NCBI RefSeq assembly: GCF_900099905.1
Contig: NZ_FNEE01000034.1
Span: 1 to 50,638 of the forward strand
From: Mesorhizobium muleiense
GTDB lineage: Bacteria > Pseudomonadota > Alphaproteobacteria > Rhizobiales > Rhizobiaceae
Direction: 5' to 3'
Length of the DNA stretch: 50,638 nt
Shown here: in pieces, positions 8,203 through 16,393 of the stretch
Position numbering within the stretch: position 1 is the stretch's first letter
How the letters are laid out: each line of letters starts with the position of its first letter
Program-made: the position numbers and the translations under genes
Notes under the pieces: model-generated
What the model was told of the DNA's origin: nothing
The model's input: the letters and a program-made list of their open reading frames with translations, nothing else
Database searches by the model: none

Positions 8203-8487
8203 CTAGCCGATGATCCTGAATCCGTTCGGCTCCTGGCCGGCATCGACGTCGTGGGATGTCACGCTGGAGACCGACGCTCCGGTCGGCCCTTTCCACAACC
8301 GGTCCAACATGGTCGAAACCGCGCCGTCGGCTCCGACGATCAGTGCGGTTACGGATCCATCCTCCTCATTGCGAACCCATCCGGACAGACCGAGCCTCTC
8401 GGCCTCGGTCCGTGTCCACACGCGAAACGAGACGCCTTGCACCCTTCCCATCAGTCTGACGCGTACCGCCTTGCGCCCGTTCTCCAT
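8203..8487 (-). CDS. acyP: Acylphosphatase
   Basis: The 94-residue product hydrolyses acyl phosphates such as 1,3-bisphosphoglycerate or carbamoyl phosphate in the cytoplasm. The signature is present: 'RLMGRVQGVSFRVWTRTEA', with the phosphate-binding Arg in the VQGVSFR loop, and the second block 'GLSGWVRNEEDGSV', with the catalytic Asn of 'VRN'. The length is normal for the family. The ATG at 8487 has GGAGG five bases upstream. A GTG six bases further up is too close to that site. The usual C-terminal 'F.I' is present as 'GFRIIG'. Confidence 0.93.
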   Translation of the reverse strand: MENGRKAVRVRLMGRVQGVSFRVWTRTEAERLGLSGWVRNEEDGSVTALIVGADGAVSTMLDRLWKGPTGASVSSVTSHDVDAGQEPNGFRIIG

Positions 8488-8578
8488 GGTCACCTCCGTG
8501 CAGTTGGTTTGTTCACACCTTCAACTCACCAGCGGCGAAAAAGGCTCCGCCATCACATTTACGCATGATCTCGGCAAC

Positions 8579-8603
8579 GGAACCATGCGGCGGCGGCTTT
8601 GTT
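8579..8603 (+). promoter_or_regulatory. EcfG-like promoter, one mismatch
   Basis: GGAAC (8579-8583), 16-bp spacer and TGTT (8600-8603) lie 48 bases before the nucleotidyltransferase ATG. The -10 differs from CGTT at one position, so support is moderate and rests on the exact matches elsewhere in the window. Confidence 0.35.
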
Positions 8604-8650
8604 TAAAAGACGGACAGCTGCAGGTTGCTGGGCCTCGGAGCCACGATTTC

Positions 8651-9463
8651 ATGACCAACGATTCTCCAACGGGAGGCGCCATCCCGGCATCCGTTCCGAC
8701 GATCGATCCGAAAGCGGCGCCGACGCTTCAACACGCCGAGGCCGAGGTCTTTTATACAGAGGCGATCCGCGAACTCGCCGCGACGGACATCCCCTTTCTT
8801 GTCGCCGGCACCTACGCGGTGAGCGCCTATACGGGCGTCACGCGCCAGACCAAAGACCTCGACATTTTCTGCAAGGCCGGCGACTTTGCCCGCATCCTCG
8901 CCCATTTCAAGCAGGCCGGTTTTGCGGTCGAGATCGTGGACGACCGGTGGCTTGGCAAGGTCTTCAAGAGCACGCATTTCTTTGACGTCATATTCGCATC
9001 CGCGAACGGCACCATGCCCGTCGGCGACGAGTGGCTGGAGCATGCTCGGCAGATCGAGCTGCTGGGCAGTCAGGTGCGGATCGTCGGTCCGACCGAGCTT
9101 ATCTGGTCCAAATGCTTCATCCAGGACAGAGGCCGCCACGACGGCGCCGACATCGCTCACACCATCCTCAAGGCGCAGGATCAGATCGATTGGCGCCGGC
9201 TGCTTTCCTACCTCGAAGTTCACTGGGAGGTGCTGCTGATGCAGCTTCTGAATTTCCGCTGGATCTATCCGAGCGAGCGCGATCACATTCCCGCTTGGCT
9301 GCTCGACGAATTGCTTGACCGACTCGCCAAGCAGAGGGAGCTGCCTACGCCCCGAATGAAGATCTGCCGCGGGCGCCTGCTTTCGCCGACCGACTACGAG
9401 ATCGACGTCAAGGAATGGGGCTTTGCCGGAGTCGGCGGAACAGGAGAATTTCGCGATGGCTGA
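8651..9463 (+). CDS. Nucleotidyltransferase-fold protein
   Basis: The 270-residue protein shows the pol-beta-type nucleotidyltransferase fold: 'FLVAGTYAVSAYTG' (about 49-62) followed by the paired acidic motif 'KDLDIF' (68-73), with a third acidic residue plausible in 'HFFDVIFAS'. A helical C-terminal half follows. Such proteins transfer nucleotides to RNA, small molecules or proteins, and the substrate here is unknown. The start at 8651 is chosen from GGAG ten bases upstream. The frame runs on further upstream across acyP but that part is not coding. It overlaps the metallophosphoesterase gene by 8 bases, so the two are likely co-translated. Confidence 0.8.
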   Translation: MTNDSPTGGAIPASVPTIDPKAAPTLQHAEAEVFYTEAIRELAATDIPFLVAGTYAVSAYTGVTRQTKDLDIFCKAGDFARILAHFKQAGFAVEIVDDRWLGKVFKSTHFFDVIFASANGTMPVGDEWLEHARQIELLGSQVRIVGPTELIWSKCFIQDRGRHDGADIAHTILKAQDQIDWRRLLSYLEVHWEVLLMQLLNFRWIYPSERDHIPAWLLDELLDRLAKQRELPTPRMKICRGRLLSPTDYEIDVKEWGFAGVGGTGEFRDG

Positions 9464-10208
9464 GAGGAACGAAGCTGCCATGGCAACAACCGAGACAGGC
9501 CGCACCGTGAGGATTGCGGCTGTCGGCGACCTGCATGTGCGGGAAGACGCGCAGGCCTCCTGCCGTGATCTCTTCGGCGAAGTTTCGCGCGAAGCGGACG
9601 TCCTCGTGCTCACTGGCGACCTCACCAATCTCGGCAAGCCGCGTGAGGCCGAAATCCTTGCGGAGGATTTGCGCGCCTGCGCAATCCCGGTCGTCGCCGT
9701 GCTCGGCAACCACGACTATGAATCCGGCGCGGTCGAGGACGTCGCCCACATCCTGCGGCAGGCGGGCGTCCATCTTCTTGACGGCCAGACCACGGAAATC
9801 AAGGACGTCGGCTTTGTCGGCGTGAAGGGGTTCATTGGCGGTTTTGGATCGCGCATGCTCGGCTCCTTCGGCGAGCCGGCGATCAAGGCGATGGTCGCCG
9901 AAAGCGTCAGCGAATCGATGCGCCTCGAAAACGCAATGCGGCAGGTCCGCACCGAGCGCACGCTTGTCGTCCTGCACTACGCTCCGGTGGTCGAGACGGT
10001 CGCCGGCGAGCCATTGGAGATTTTTCCGTTCCTGGGCTCGTCGCGCTTGGCGGAGACGATCGACCGGTTCAAGGTCAGCGCCGTGGTGCATGGCCACGCG
10101 CATCGCGGCGTCTATGAAGGTCGCACGCCCGGCGGCGCCCCGGTGTATAACGTCGCCATGCACGTGGCGAAGCCGACCGGCCGTCCCTATGCCCTGCTCG
10201 AAATCTGA
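9456..10208 (+). CDS. Calcineurin-like metallophosphoesterase
   Basis: All five family motifs are present in this 250-residue protein: GDLH (24-27), GDLTN (54-58), GNHD (84-87), His174 in 'LHYAP' and GHAH (213-216). They bind a two-metal centre that cleaves phosphomonoesters or diesters. No signal peptide is visible, so it acts in the cytoplasm. The ATG at 9456 is preceded by AGGAG nine bases upstream and overlaps the end of the nucleotidyltransferase gene. The pairing suggests one enzyme adds and the other removes a nucleotide or phosphate group, which is inference. Confidence 0.9.
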   Translation: MAERNEAAMATTETGRTVRIAAVGDLHVREDAQASCRDLFGEVSREADVLVLTGDLTNLGKPREAEILAEDLRACAIPVVAVLGNHDYESGAVEDVAHILRQAGVHLLDGQTTEIKDVGFVGVKGFIGGFGSRMLGSFGEPAIKAMVAESVSESMRLENAMRQVRTERTLVVLHYAPVVETVAGEPLEIFPFLGSSRLAETIDRFKVSAVVHGHAHRGVYEGRTPGGAPVYNVAMHVAKPTGRPYALLEI

Positions 10209-10223
10209 ACACCCCGCGCCTGG

Positions 10224-11414
10224 TCAGCGATCGATCTCGCCGAACACGATATCGAGCGAGCCGATGATCGCGGCGACATCGGCGATCATGTGCCCGCGCG
10301 ACAGAAAATCCATCGCCTGCAGATGGGCAAAGGACGGCGCCCGGATCTTGCACCGATAGGGAGTATTGCCGCCGTTCGAAACCAGATAGACGCCGAACTC
10401 GCCCTTCGGCGCCTCCACCGCGGCATAGACCTCTCCGGCGGGCACGCGAACGCCCTCCGTGTAGAGCTTGAAATGGTGGATCGTCGCTTCCATCGAGCGT
10501 TTCATCGTCGCCCGCGGCGGCGGGGTGATCTTGTGGTTCGGAATTGCCACCGGCCCCTGGCCTTCCGGCGATCGCAATTTCTCCAGGCATTGCTTCATGA
10601 TCCGCACCGACTGGCGCATTTCCTCCATGCGGACCAGGTAGCGGTCGTAACAGTCGCCGTTCTTGCCGATGGGAACGTCGAAATCCATCTCGGGGTAGCA
10701 TTCATAGGGCTGTGCCTTGCGCAAGTCCCACGCCGCGCCCGACCCGCGCACCATCACGCCGGAGAAGCCCCAGGCCCAGGCGTCTTCCAGCCCGATTGTG
10801 CCGATGTCGACATTGCGCTGCTTGAAGATACGGTTTTCGGTGAGCAATTCGTCGAGGTTGCCGCAAACCTTGAGGAACGGATCGCAGAAAGCCCAGATAT
10901 CGTCCAGGAGCTTCGGAGGCAGGTCCTGGTGCACGCCGCCGACCCTGAAATAATTCGCATGCATGCGGGCGCCGGAGGCGCGCTCGTAAAACACCATCAG
11001 CTTCTCGCGCTCGGCAAAACCCCAGAGCGGCGGGGTCAGCGCGCCGATATCCATGGCCTGTGTCGTGACGTTGAGGAGATGCGACAAGAGCCGGCCGATT
11101 TCACAAAACAGAACACGGATGAGCTGTCCGCGCCTCGGGACCGAGATTTCCAACAACTTCTCGGCGGCTAGGCAGAACGCATGCTCCTGGTTCATCGGCG
11201 CGACATAGTCGAGCCGGTCGAAATAGGGCAGGGCCTGCAGATAGTTCTTGTACTCGATCAGTTTTTCGGTGCCGCGGTGGAGCAGGCCGATATGGGGATC
11301 GGCGCGATCGACGACCTCGCCGTCCAGTTCCAGCACCAGCCGCAGCACGCCGTGAGCAGAGGGATGCTGCGGTCCGAAGTTGAGGGTGAAGTTGCGAACT
11401 GCGGCTTCGACCAT
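10224..11414 (-). CDS. nuoD: NADH-quinone oxidoreductase subunit D, isolated copy
   Basis: The 396-residue protein has the complete family start 'NFTLNFGPQHPSAHGVLRLVLELDGE', 'DPHIGLLHRGTEKLIEYK', 'YFDRLDYVAPMNQEHAF' and the end 'HMIADVAAIIGSLDIVFGEIDR'. NuoD is the 49-kDa peripheral-arm subunit lining the quinone site of complex I. Here no other nuo gene lies within reach on either side, so it is an orphan paralogue rather than part of the nuoA-N operon. It converges with the metallophosphoesterase gene with only 15 bp between stops. The start has GGAG seven bases upstream. Confidence 0.93.
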   Translation of the reverse strand: MVEAAVRNFTLNFGPQHPSAHGVLRLVLELDGEVVDRADPHIGLLHRGTEKLIEYKNYLQALPYFDRLDYVAPMNQEHAFCLAAEKLLEISVPRRGQLIRVLFCEIGRLLSHLLNVTTQAMDIGALTPPLWGFAEREKLMVFYERASGARMHANYFRVGGVHQDLPPKLLDDIWAFCDPFLKVCGNLDELLTENRIFKQRNVDIGTIGLEDAWAWGFSGVMVRGSGAAWDLRKAQPYECYPEMDFDVPIGKNGDCYDRYLVRMEEMRQSVRIMKQCLEKLRSPEGQGPVAIPNHKITPPPRATMKRSMEATIHHFKLYTEGVRVPAGEVYAAVEAPKGEFGVYLVSNGGNTPYRCKIRAPSFAHLQAMDFLSRGHMIADVAAIIGSLDIVFGEIDR

Positions 11415-11482
11415 GACGCTGCTCCGCTGTACCGGGTTTCAGGGCCGAAGCCGAGTGCTCCGGCCCGCCACGCCCGGACCAC

Positions 11483-11521
11483 CGATCAGGTGCCCGCCAA
11501 TCACGTGCCCGCCAATCACGT
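11483..11521. repeat. 15-bp tandem repeat (GTGCCCGCCAATCAC x2)
   Basis: Two adjacent copies of a 15-bp unit lie between the nuoD start and the end of the secreted-protein gene, with a partial third copy. The repeat reaches the neighbouring stop codon. No function is evident. Confidence 0.55.
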
Positions 11522-11953
11522 GGTTGTCTGGATGATCAGAGTCAACATGCCGTCGCCGTCGATGTTGGCGGCAACAACCTGCGACGAATCCAGCCCGTTC
11601 GCCGCCAGCACCGATGCCGCCTGTGGCGAGGCATCGATCGAGCTCTGCAGGGTAAGCAGATCTTCAACGCTGGTCTGGGTGATCACGGCCTCGGCTTGCG
11701 TCTTGAGTTCCGGCGGCAAATCCTCGAGGGCGACAATGGCAATGCCAGTAAAATTCTGGTCGGTGAAACCTTGATCAGGCAGGGCTTGGTCAGGCAGGGC
11801 CTGGTCAGGCGTTTGGTTGGGCGAGCTTGGATCGGGCAGGGCTTCCGGAGCCGGAGGTGCGATCTGGGGAAGCTGCGGGTCGGTGGATTGCGCGTGAATC
11901 GGCTGCGCCAGGGCCAATCCCGAAAGGGCGGCAATTGTCGTCAACATGCGCAT
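11516..11953 (-). CDS. Secreted hypothetical protein with Leu-Pro-Asp-Gln repeat
   Basis: The 145-residue product starts MRMLTTIAALSGLALAQPIHA, a clear Sec signal peptide with cleavage likely after 'IHA'. A disordered Pro/Gln/Asp stretch follows, including three copies of 'QALPDQ'-like units encoded by short DNA repeats near 11775-11812. A helical C-terminal half ('LPPELKTQAEAVITQTSVEDLLTLQSSI') completes it. The ATG at 11953 follows AAGGAA; an upstream in-frame ATG at 12013 would hide the signal peptide and is rejected. I recognise no family. It probably resides in the periplasm. Confidence 0.8.
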   Translation of the reverse strand: MRMLTTIAALSGLALAQPIHAQSTDPQLPQIAPPAPEALPDPSSPNQTPDQALPDQALPDQGFTDQNFTGIAIVALEDLPPELKTQAEAVITQTSVEDLLTLQSSIDASPQAASVLAANGLDSSQVVAANIDGDGMLTLIIQTTT

Positions 11954-12007
11954 GATCGTTCCTTCCGTTTTTCGTTTGGCTCGAGGAGGATCACCTGGTG
12001 ACCACAC

Positions 12008-12032
12008 AACCATTGTCCCGGATTATGGTTCC
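12008..12032 (-). promoter_or_regulatory. EcfG-like promoter, one mismatch
   Basis: Minus strand GGAAC (12032-12028), 16-bp spacer, GGTT (12011-12008). It points at the secreted protein gene starting at 11953. One base differs from the consensus -10. Confidence 0.35.
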
Positions 12033-12046
12033 CGTCCGTCACGGAT

Positions 12047-12071
12047 GGAACGATTCCGACAGGCGTACATT
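12047..12071 (+). promoter_or_regulatory. EcfG-like promoter, one mismatch
   Basis: Plus strand GGAAC (12047-12051), 16-bp spacer, CATT (12068-12071), 60 bases before the CBS-domain gene. The -10 has one mismatch. Together with the oppositely directed site at 12008-12032 it would make a divergent stress-promoter pair. Confidence 0.3.
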
Positions 12072-12131
12072 CTCCCCTGATCACACCTTCATCACAGGAT
12101 CGGCGGGGCGCTGCAGCTTGAGGAGAAAGCC

Positions 12132-12578
12132 ATGAGAATCAGCGAGTGCATGACACGGAAAGTTCAGGTCGCCAGTCCGGACCAGTCCTTGCGGGACGCC
12201 GCACGAGTCATGGCCGATCTTGACGCCGGTGTTCTGCCCGTGGGTGAGAATGAGCGGCTGGTCGGCATGATCACGGACCGCGACATTGCCGTCCGTGGCA
12301 TCGCGGAGGGCAGAGGTCCCGACACCAAGATCAGGGATGTGATGAGCGCGGAGGTACAGTGCTGCTATGACGACCAGGAAGTCGGCGATGTTCTTCAGAA
12401 TATGCGCGAACTCAAAGTGCGGCGAATGCCGGTGATCAGCCGCGACCGGCGGCTGGTTGGCATTGTCTCGCTCGCGACCTCGCCACGAATGGCGAACCCG
12501 CATGGGCCGGCGAAGCGCTGGGCGGCATCTCGCAGCCGGGCGGCGACCATTCGCAGACGGCGCATTGATGCATCATAA
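12132..12578 (+). pseudogene. Two-CBS-domain protein with a C-terminal frameshift
   Basis: The first 112 or so residues form two CBS domains. The first has 'MTRKVQVASPDQSLRDAARVM' and 'VGMITDRDIAVRGIAEG', the second 'MSAEVQCCYDDQEVGDVLQNM' and 'VRRMPVISRDRRLVGIVSL'. Such pairs bind adenine nucleotides as energy sensors. From about 12474 the frame turns into Arg-rich nonsense, whereas the next frame continues as 'DLATNGEPAWAGEALGGISQ' and stops at 12568, as usual for this family. One G is missing in 'CTCGCGACC'. Both CBS domains remain whole, so the protein may still work. A sequencing error is the alternative. Confidence 0.82.
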
Positions 12579-12582
12579 ACAG

Positions 12583-12632
12583 ATTTGAAGTTCCTGCTCG
12601 ATCGACGGCATCGGCGTTCAGGAACTTCGAAT
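12583..12632. repeat. Long stem-loop with near-perfect 15-bp arms
   Basis: GAAGTTCCTG (12587-12596) pairs with CAGGAACTTC (12619-12628). Four to five further bases pair outward with one mismatch or wobble, and the loop is 22 bases. It sits just after the CBS-domain gene and could end transcription or stabilise the message. It lacks a following T run. Confidence 0.5.
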
Positions 12633-12750
12633 CCACAACCGTACTGGAGTCACCCCTTTGCGCTATAGGGCCGCACGCCCGGAGGCGCGAGCACTTGGTT
12701 TGCGCATGATTCCCAGCGAAAATCGATTTCCGGGGTCACCCTGGCCGACG

Positions 12751-13110
12751 CTACGCAACGGAGAATCGATCGATGACCCACAGCCATGTTCCGTCGTCCT
12801 GGCGGCGGGCGACCTCGGCGGTTACGGTGCCATCGGGAAGACGGGTTGACGTCAGCGCCAGGTCTCCGTTGACAACGGCCGGAGCCTGATCTCCGGCAGC
12901 AAATTTTCGGCCCGTTGCGGTGATGTCGGCGAAGAGTGCCCGGATCGCTTCGCGACCACGCGTCAGTCGCCCGTCACCGCTGTCGACGACGGCATGCGGC
13001 TCAAAAAGCGCGGCCATGCCGTCGATGTCTCTCACCCATTGCCGGGAGATCAGCAGGCGCTCCAGATCCTGGGGATCACGCGCCGGTTCACGGCTTGGTT
13101 CATCGGTCAT
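12751..13110 (-). CDS. SnoaL/NTF2-like protein
   Basis: The 119-residue protein has the cone-shaped NTF2-like pattern: 'LERLLISRQWVRDIDGMAALFEPHAVVDSGDGRLTRGREAIRALF', then beta strands 'APAVVNGDLALTSTRL', 'VTAEVARRQDDGTWLWVIDRFSVA'. This is the nuclear-transport-factor-2 family form found in ketosteroid-isomerase-like and polyketide-cyclase-like enzymes and in stress proteins. The exact reaction cannot be told. The ATG at 13110 has GGAGGAG seven to ten bases upstream; the longer upstream frame is not supported. Confidence 0.85.
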   Translation of the reverse strand: MTDEPSREPARDPQDLERLLISRQWVRDIDGMAALFEPHAVVDSGDGRLTRGREAIRALFADITATGRKFAAGDQAPAVVNGDLALTSTRLPDGTVTAEVARRQDDGTWLWVIDRFSVA

Positions 13111-13224
13111 GGCGAGACTCCTCCGACGCTCGGTAGCAAAGCGTTCGATCCTGCGCCAAGTTTCGTTGGAAGACGAGCCGCGGAAGCTCCGCCATGCTGA
13201 TCGCAAGGTGGAGCAGCCTGGCGA

Positions 13225-13443
13225 TCATCCTACCCAGCCGAGATCGCGGGTCGCAACGCACCATTCGGCGGCGCGGCGCCGGTGGCTGCGGCCGTTGTTG
13301 AGAAAGTCGGCGATCCTTGCCGCCGATTTCGCCGAGGCGAAGGTGAGCAGCCGATCGTGATGGACGACAGGCTCGCCGGTCTCATTGTCCCAGATCTCGA
13401 ACCGGCAGCTTGGGTTCGGTATGGCTTCGAAACGGATCTTCAT
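13225..13443 (-). CDS. Small hypothetical protein, 72 aa
   Basis: The product starts MKIRFEAIPNPSCRFEIWDN. It has a beta-rich front ('GEPVVHHDRLLTFASAKSAARIADFL') and a basic tail 'NGRSHRRRAAEWC'. The pattern resembles small DUF2188/DUF1508-like single-domain proteins, but I cannot assign it firmly. The ATG at 13443 has only a weak GGGG site. Coding is supported by the lack of a better frame and by the coherent domain-like composition. Confidence 0.55.
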   Translation of the reverse strand: MKIRFEAIPNPSCRFEIWDNETGEPVVHHDRLLTFASAKSAARIADFLNNGRSHRRRAAEWCVATRDLGWVG

Positions 13444-13559
13444 ATCGATGGCCCCGGTGATCGACGGACCGAGGTTCCGCGACCCGGGCTTACGGATGGC
13501 TTACGGGCGTTTTGGATTATGCTTTTGGCAGCGGGCGCGCTCGCTCGATGTCGCCTCGG

Positions 13560-14678
13560 CTAGTTTGCGTTCGGCGCGAGGCGCTGCGCGACATGGTCGG
13601 CGATCGCCAGGCTTGAGGTCAGGCCAGGGCTCTCGATGCCGAACAGATTGACCAGGCCCTCCACGCCGTGCACCGCCGCGTCCTGGATGACGAAGTCGGC
13701 ATTGGCTTCGCCGGGACCGGAGAGCTTCGGCCGGATGCCGCTATAGGCCGGCTGCAGGCTGCCATCGGCCAGGTCCGGCCAGTATTTGCGGATCTCGTCG
13801 TAGAAGCGCTCGCCACGTATTGGATCGACGCGATAGTCGAGTTGATCGGTCCATTCGACGTCAGGCCCGAAGCGGGCGACGCCGTCGAGGTCGAGCGTCA
13901 GATGGACGCCGAGCCCGCCGGGTTCGGGCACGGGATAGACCAGCCGCGAGAACGGCGCCCGGCCGGCAACCGAAAAGTAATTGCCCTTGGCGTAGCGAAG
14001 TTCTGGCACGAATTGCCGATCGAACCCGTCAAGCGAGCCGGCAAGTGCCGTGGCGCCGAGCCCGGCGGCGTTGATGAAGCGCGCGGTGGCGATTTCAAAG
14101 CGCTCGCCGCTGGTGCTGTCGACCGTGTCGAGCACGATGCTACCTTCAACGCGGCCCGAGACGATGCGGGTGTTGAGGCTGAGCGCTGCCCCGTGCTCCT
14201 CGGCGTCGCCCAGCAGCGCAAGCATCAGCGCGTGGCTGTCGATGATGCCGGTGGCGGGAGACAAAAGCGCGGCCGTGCCGCGCAGCTTGGGCTCCAGCCT
14301 GCGCGCCTCTGCTGCGGTCAAGGGCGTCAAATCGCCCGCGCCGCAAGCAGCGGCATTGGTCAGGATCGAAGCGAGCATCGGCTCCTGTTCGGCATTTGTT
14401 GCAACGATGAGCTTGCCGCAGCGCGCATGCGGCACCGCCCGCTCCTGGCAATAACGGTAGAGCCTTTCGCGGCCTGCCACGCAGAGCCGGGCCTTCAGCG
14501 ATCCGGCCGGATAGTAGATGCCGGCATGGATGACCTCGGAATTACGCGAACTCGTCCCGGTGCCGATGGCGTTCTCGGCCTCGAGGATCAGGGTGTCCAT
14601 GCCACGCCGCGCCATCTCTCGCGCGATCGCGAGGCCGATGACGCCGGCGCCGGCGACGATGCAGTCGACGTGGTCCAC
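13560..14678 (-). CDS. lhgO: LhgO-like FAD-dependent L-2-hydroxyacid oxidase
   Basis: The 372-residue DAO-fold flavoprotein has the dinucleotide motif 'VAGAGVIGLAIAREMARRG' at residues 8-26, then 'GTGTSSRNSEVIHAGIYYPAGSLKARLCVAG', the hallmark of L-2-hydroxyglutarate oxidase/dehydrogenase. The C-terminus has 'SGIRPKLSGPGE' and 'NLFGIESPGLTSSLAIAD'. It would oxidise L-2-hydroxyglutarate (or a related L-2-hydroxy acid) to the keto acid and pass electrons to oxygen or quinone. The start codon is GTG at 14678. It is divergent from the class III aminotransferase gene. The specific substrate is inferred from family likeness. Confidence 0.85.
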   Translation of the reverse strand: MDHVDCIVAGAGVIGLAIAREMARRGMDTLILEAENAIGTGTSSRNSEVIHAGIYYPAGSLKARLCVAGRERLYRYCQERAVPHARCGKLIVATNAEQEPMLASILTNAAACGAGDLTPLTAAEARRLEPKLRGTAALLSPATGIIDSHALMLALLGDAEEHGAALSLNTRIVSGRVEGSIVLDTVDSTSGERFEIATARFINAAGLGATALAGSLDGFDRQFVPELRYAKGNYFSVAGRAPFSRLVYPVPEPGGLGVHLTLDLDGVARFGPDVEWTDQLDYRVDPIRGERFYDEIRKYWPDLADGSLQPAYSGIRPKLSGPGEANADFVIQDAAVHGVEGLVNLFGIESPGLTSSLAIADHVAQRLAPNAN

Positions 14679-14950
14679 GATCAGGCCACCTCAGCCTTGT
14701 TGTTGTGCCTGCTGGTGAGCCGTTCGGGAACCAAGTCTTGGCCTTGCGCACAGCCGGCTTGGCGCAGGTTCCCGCGTTCTGCAGCCCCGAAGCTGAAATT
14801 CTGCATGTCTTCCGTCCATCCGCCGGCCCTTCCGAAAGGGCTTGACACCCTTACAAGAAACGGATGCAGCAAACAGCATTAATCCAGAGGCCGATGCGCG
14901 CGCCGAACGGCGGCAGGACGCACGTCCCGGCATGCAGGACAGGAGCCATC

Positions 14951-16318
14951 ATGGACGCTCGACCGAATTCCCCCGAAGCCCGCGACATCAGCTACCACAT
15001 GCACGGCTACACCAATGCCCGCAAGCATGAAGAGGCAGGGCCGCTGGTCATCGAGAAGGGCGACGGCATCTATGTCGAGGATCTCGCCGGCAACCGCTAT
15101 ATCGAGGCGATGGCCGGGCTTTGGAGCGTCGCGGTCGGCTTCTCCGAGAAGCGGCTGGTCGACGCTGCGGTGCGCCAGATGTCCAGGCTGCCTTACTATC
15201 ACGACTTCGGTTCCAAATCGCATTCGCCGCTGATCGATCTCGCCGAGAAGCTGGTGCAGATGGCGCCGGTGCCGATGAGCAAGGCGTATTTCACCAATTC
15301 CGGCTCCGAGGCCAACGATACGGCCATGAAGATGATCTGGTACCGGTCGAATGCGCTCGGCCAGCCGGCGCGCAAGAAGATCATCAGCCGCATTCGCGGC
15401 TATCACGGCGTCACCATTGCTTCGGCGAGCCTGACCGGGCTGCCCAACAACCACACTTCCTTCGACCTGCCGATCGCCAATGTGCTGCACACCTCGACGC
15501 CGCATCACTGGCGCGAGGCGCTGCCAAATGAGAGCGAAGGAGAGTTTTCGAGCCGGCTTGCTGACGACTTGGAAAAGCTGATCCTGGCCGAAGGACCGGA
15601 AACTATCGCTGCCTTCTTCGGCGAGCCGATCATGGGCGCTGGCGGCGTCATCGTGCCGCCGGCCGGCTACTGGGAGAAGATCCAGGCGGTGCTGTCGAAA
15701 TACGACATCCTGCTCGTCGCCGACGAGGTGATCTGCGGCTTTGGCCGAACCGGCGAAATGTTCGGCTCGCAGACCTTCGGCATCAGGCCCGACATCATGG
15801 TGCTGTCGAAGCAGATCTCTTCGTCCTACCTGCCGATCTCGGCCTTGCTGATCAACGAGAAGGTTTTCGAGCCGATTGCCGACGAAAGCAATCGCATCGG
15901 CACCTTCGGCCACGGCTTCACCGGCGGCGGCCATCCCGTTGCGGCGGCGGTCGCGCTGGAGAACCTGAAGCTGATCGAGGAGCGCGATCTCGTCGGCAAT
16001 GCGCGCACGGTCGGCGCGCATATGCAGAAGCGGCTGCGCAAGCTCGCTTCGCACCCGCTTGTCGGCGAGGTGCGCGGCGTCGGCCTGATCGCGGCGGTCG
16101 AACTGGTCGGCGACAAGGCGAACAAGACGCCGTGGGAGACGGCCGGCGCGCTGGGCGGGCTCGTCAACGGTTTCATGCAGCAGAACGGCGTCATCTCGCG
16201 CAACATGGGCGATGCACTGGCCTTCTGCCCGCCGCTGATCATCACCGAGCCCCAGGTCGATCAGGTGATCGACGCGTTTGAGAGATCGCTTGAAGCCGCG
16301 GTCAAGCAGGTCCCGTAA
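14951..16318 (+). CDS. Class III PLP-dependent aminotransferase
   Basis: The 455-residue protein has the fold-type I blocks 'YFTNSGSEANDTAMKM' (about 113-128), 'RIRGYHGVTIASASLTGL' (PLP stacking), 'LLVADEVICGFGRTG' (PLP Asp) and 'VLSKQISSSYLPIS' (Schiff-base Lys). It belongs to the omega-aminotransferase group with DoeD, GabT and putrescine-pyruvate transaminases. The ATG at 14951 follows AGGAG; the longer frame to 14864 has no site. It is about a third to half identical by eye to DoeD at 18021-19400. Proximity to the ectoine locus makes a role with diaminobutyrate or another diamine possible, but its promoter is separate. Confidence 0.9.
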   Translation: MDARPNSPEARDISYHMHGYTNARKHEEAGPLVIEKGDGIYVEDLAGNRYIEAMAGLWSVAVGFSEKRLVDAAVRQMSRLPYYHDFGSKSHSPLIDLAEKLVQMAPVPMSKAYFTNSGSEANDTAMKMIWYRSNALGQPARKKIISRIRGYHGVTIASASLTGLPNNHTSFDLPIANVLHTSTPHHWREALPNESEGEFSSRLADDLEKLILAEGPETIAAFFGEPIMGAGGVIVPPAGYWEKIQAVLSKYDILLVADEVICGFGRTGEMFGSQTFGIRPDIMVLSKQISSSYLPISALLINEKVFEPIADESNRIGTFGHGFTGGGHPVAAAVALENLKLIEERDLVGNARTVGAHMQKRLRKLASHPLVGEVRGVGLIAAVELVGDKANKTPWETAGALGGLVNGFMQQNGVISRNMGDALAFCPPLIITEPQVDQVIDAFERSLEAAVKQVP

Positions 16319-16359
16319 TTGGCGCGCGCGTAACGGCGTGATCTCGAGCGACGCAAGCG

Positions 16360-16393
16360 GCGTTATAAGAAAATTGCGAAAAACTTATAACGC
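16360..16393 (+). terminator. Stem-loop after the aminotransferase gene
   Basis: GCGTTATAAG (16360-16369) and CTTATAACGC (16384-16393) pair perfectly around a 14-base A-rich loop, 42 bases after the stop codon. The position fits a terminator, although the stem is A+T-rich and no T run follows. Confidence 0.45.

Noticed and set aside
8603..9709. 368-codon minus-strand frame
   Set aside because: Antisense to the nucleotidyltransferase and phosphoesterase genes, which carry the real motifs.
14879..16054. 391-codon minus-strand frame
   Set aside because: Antisense to the class III aminotransferase, His/Asp/Arg-rich without motifs.
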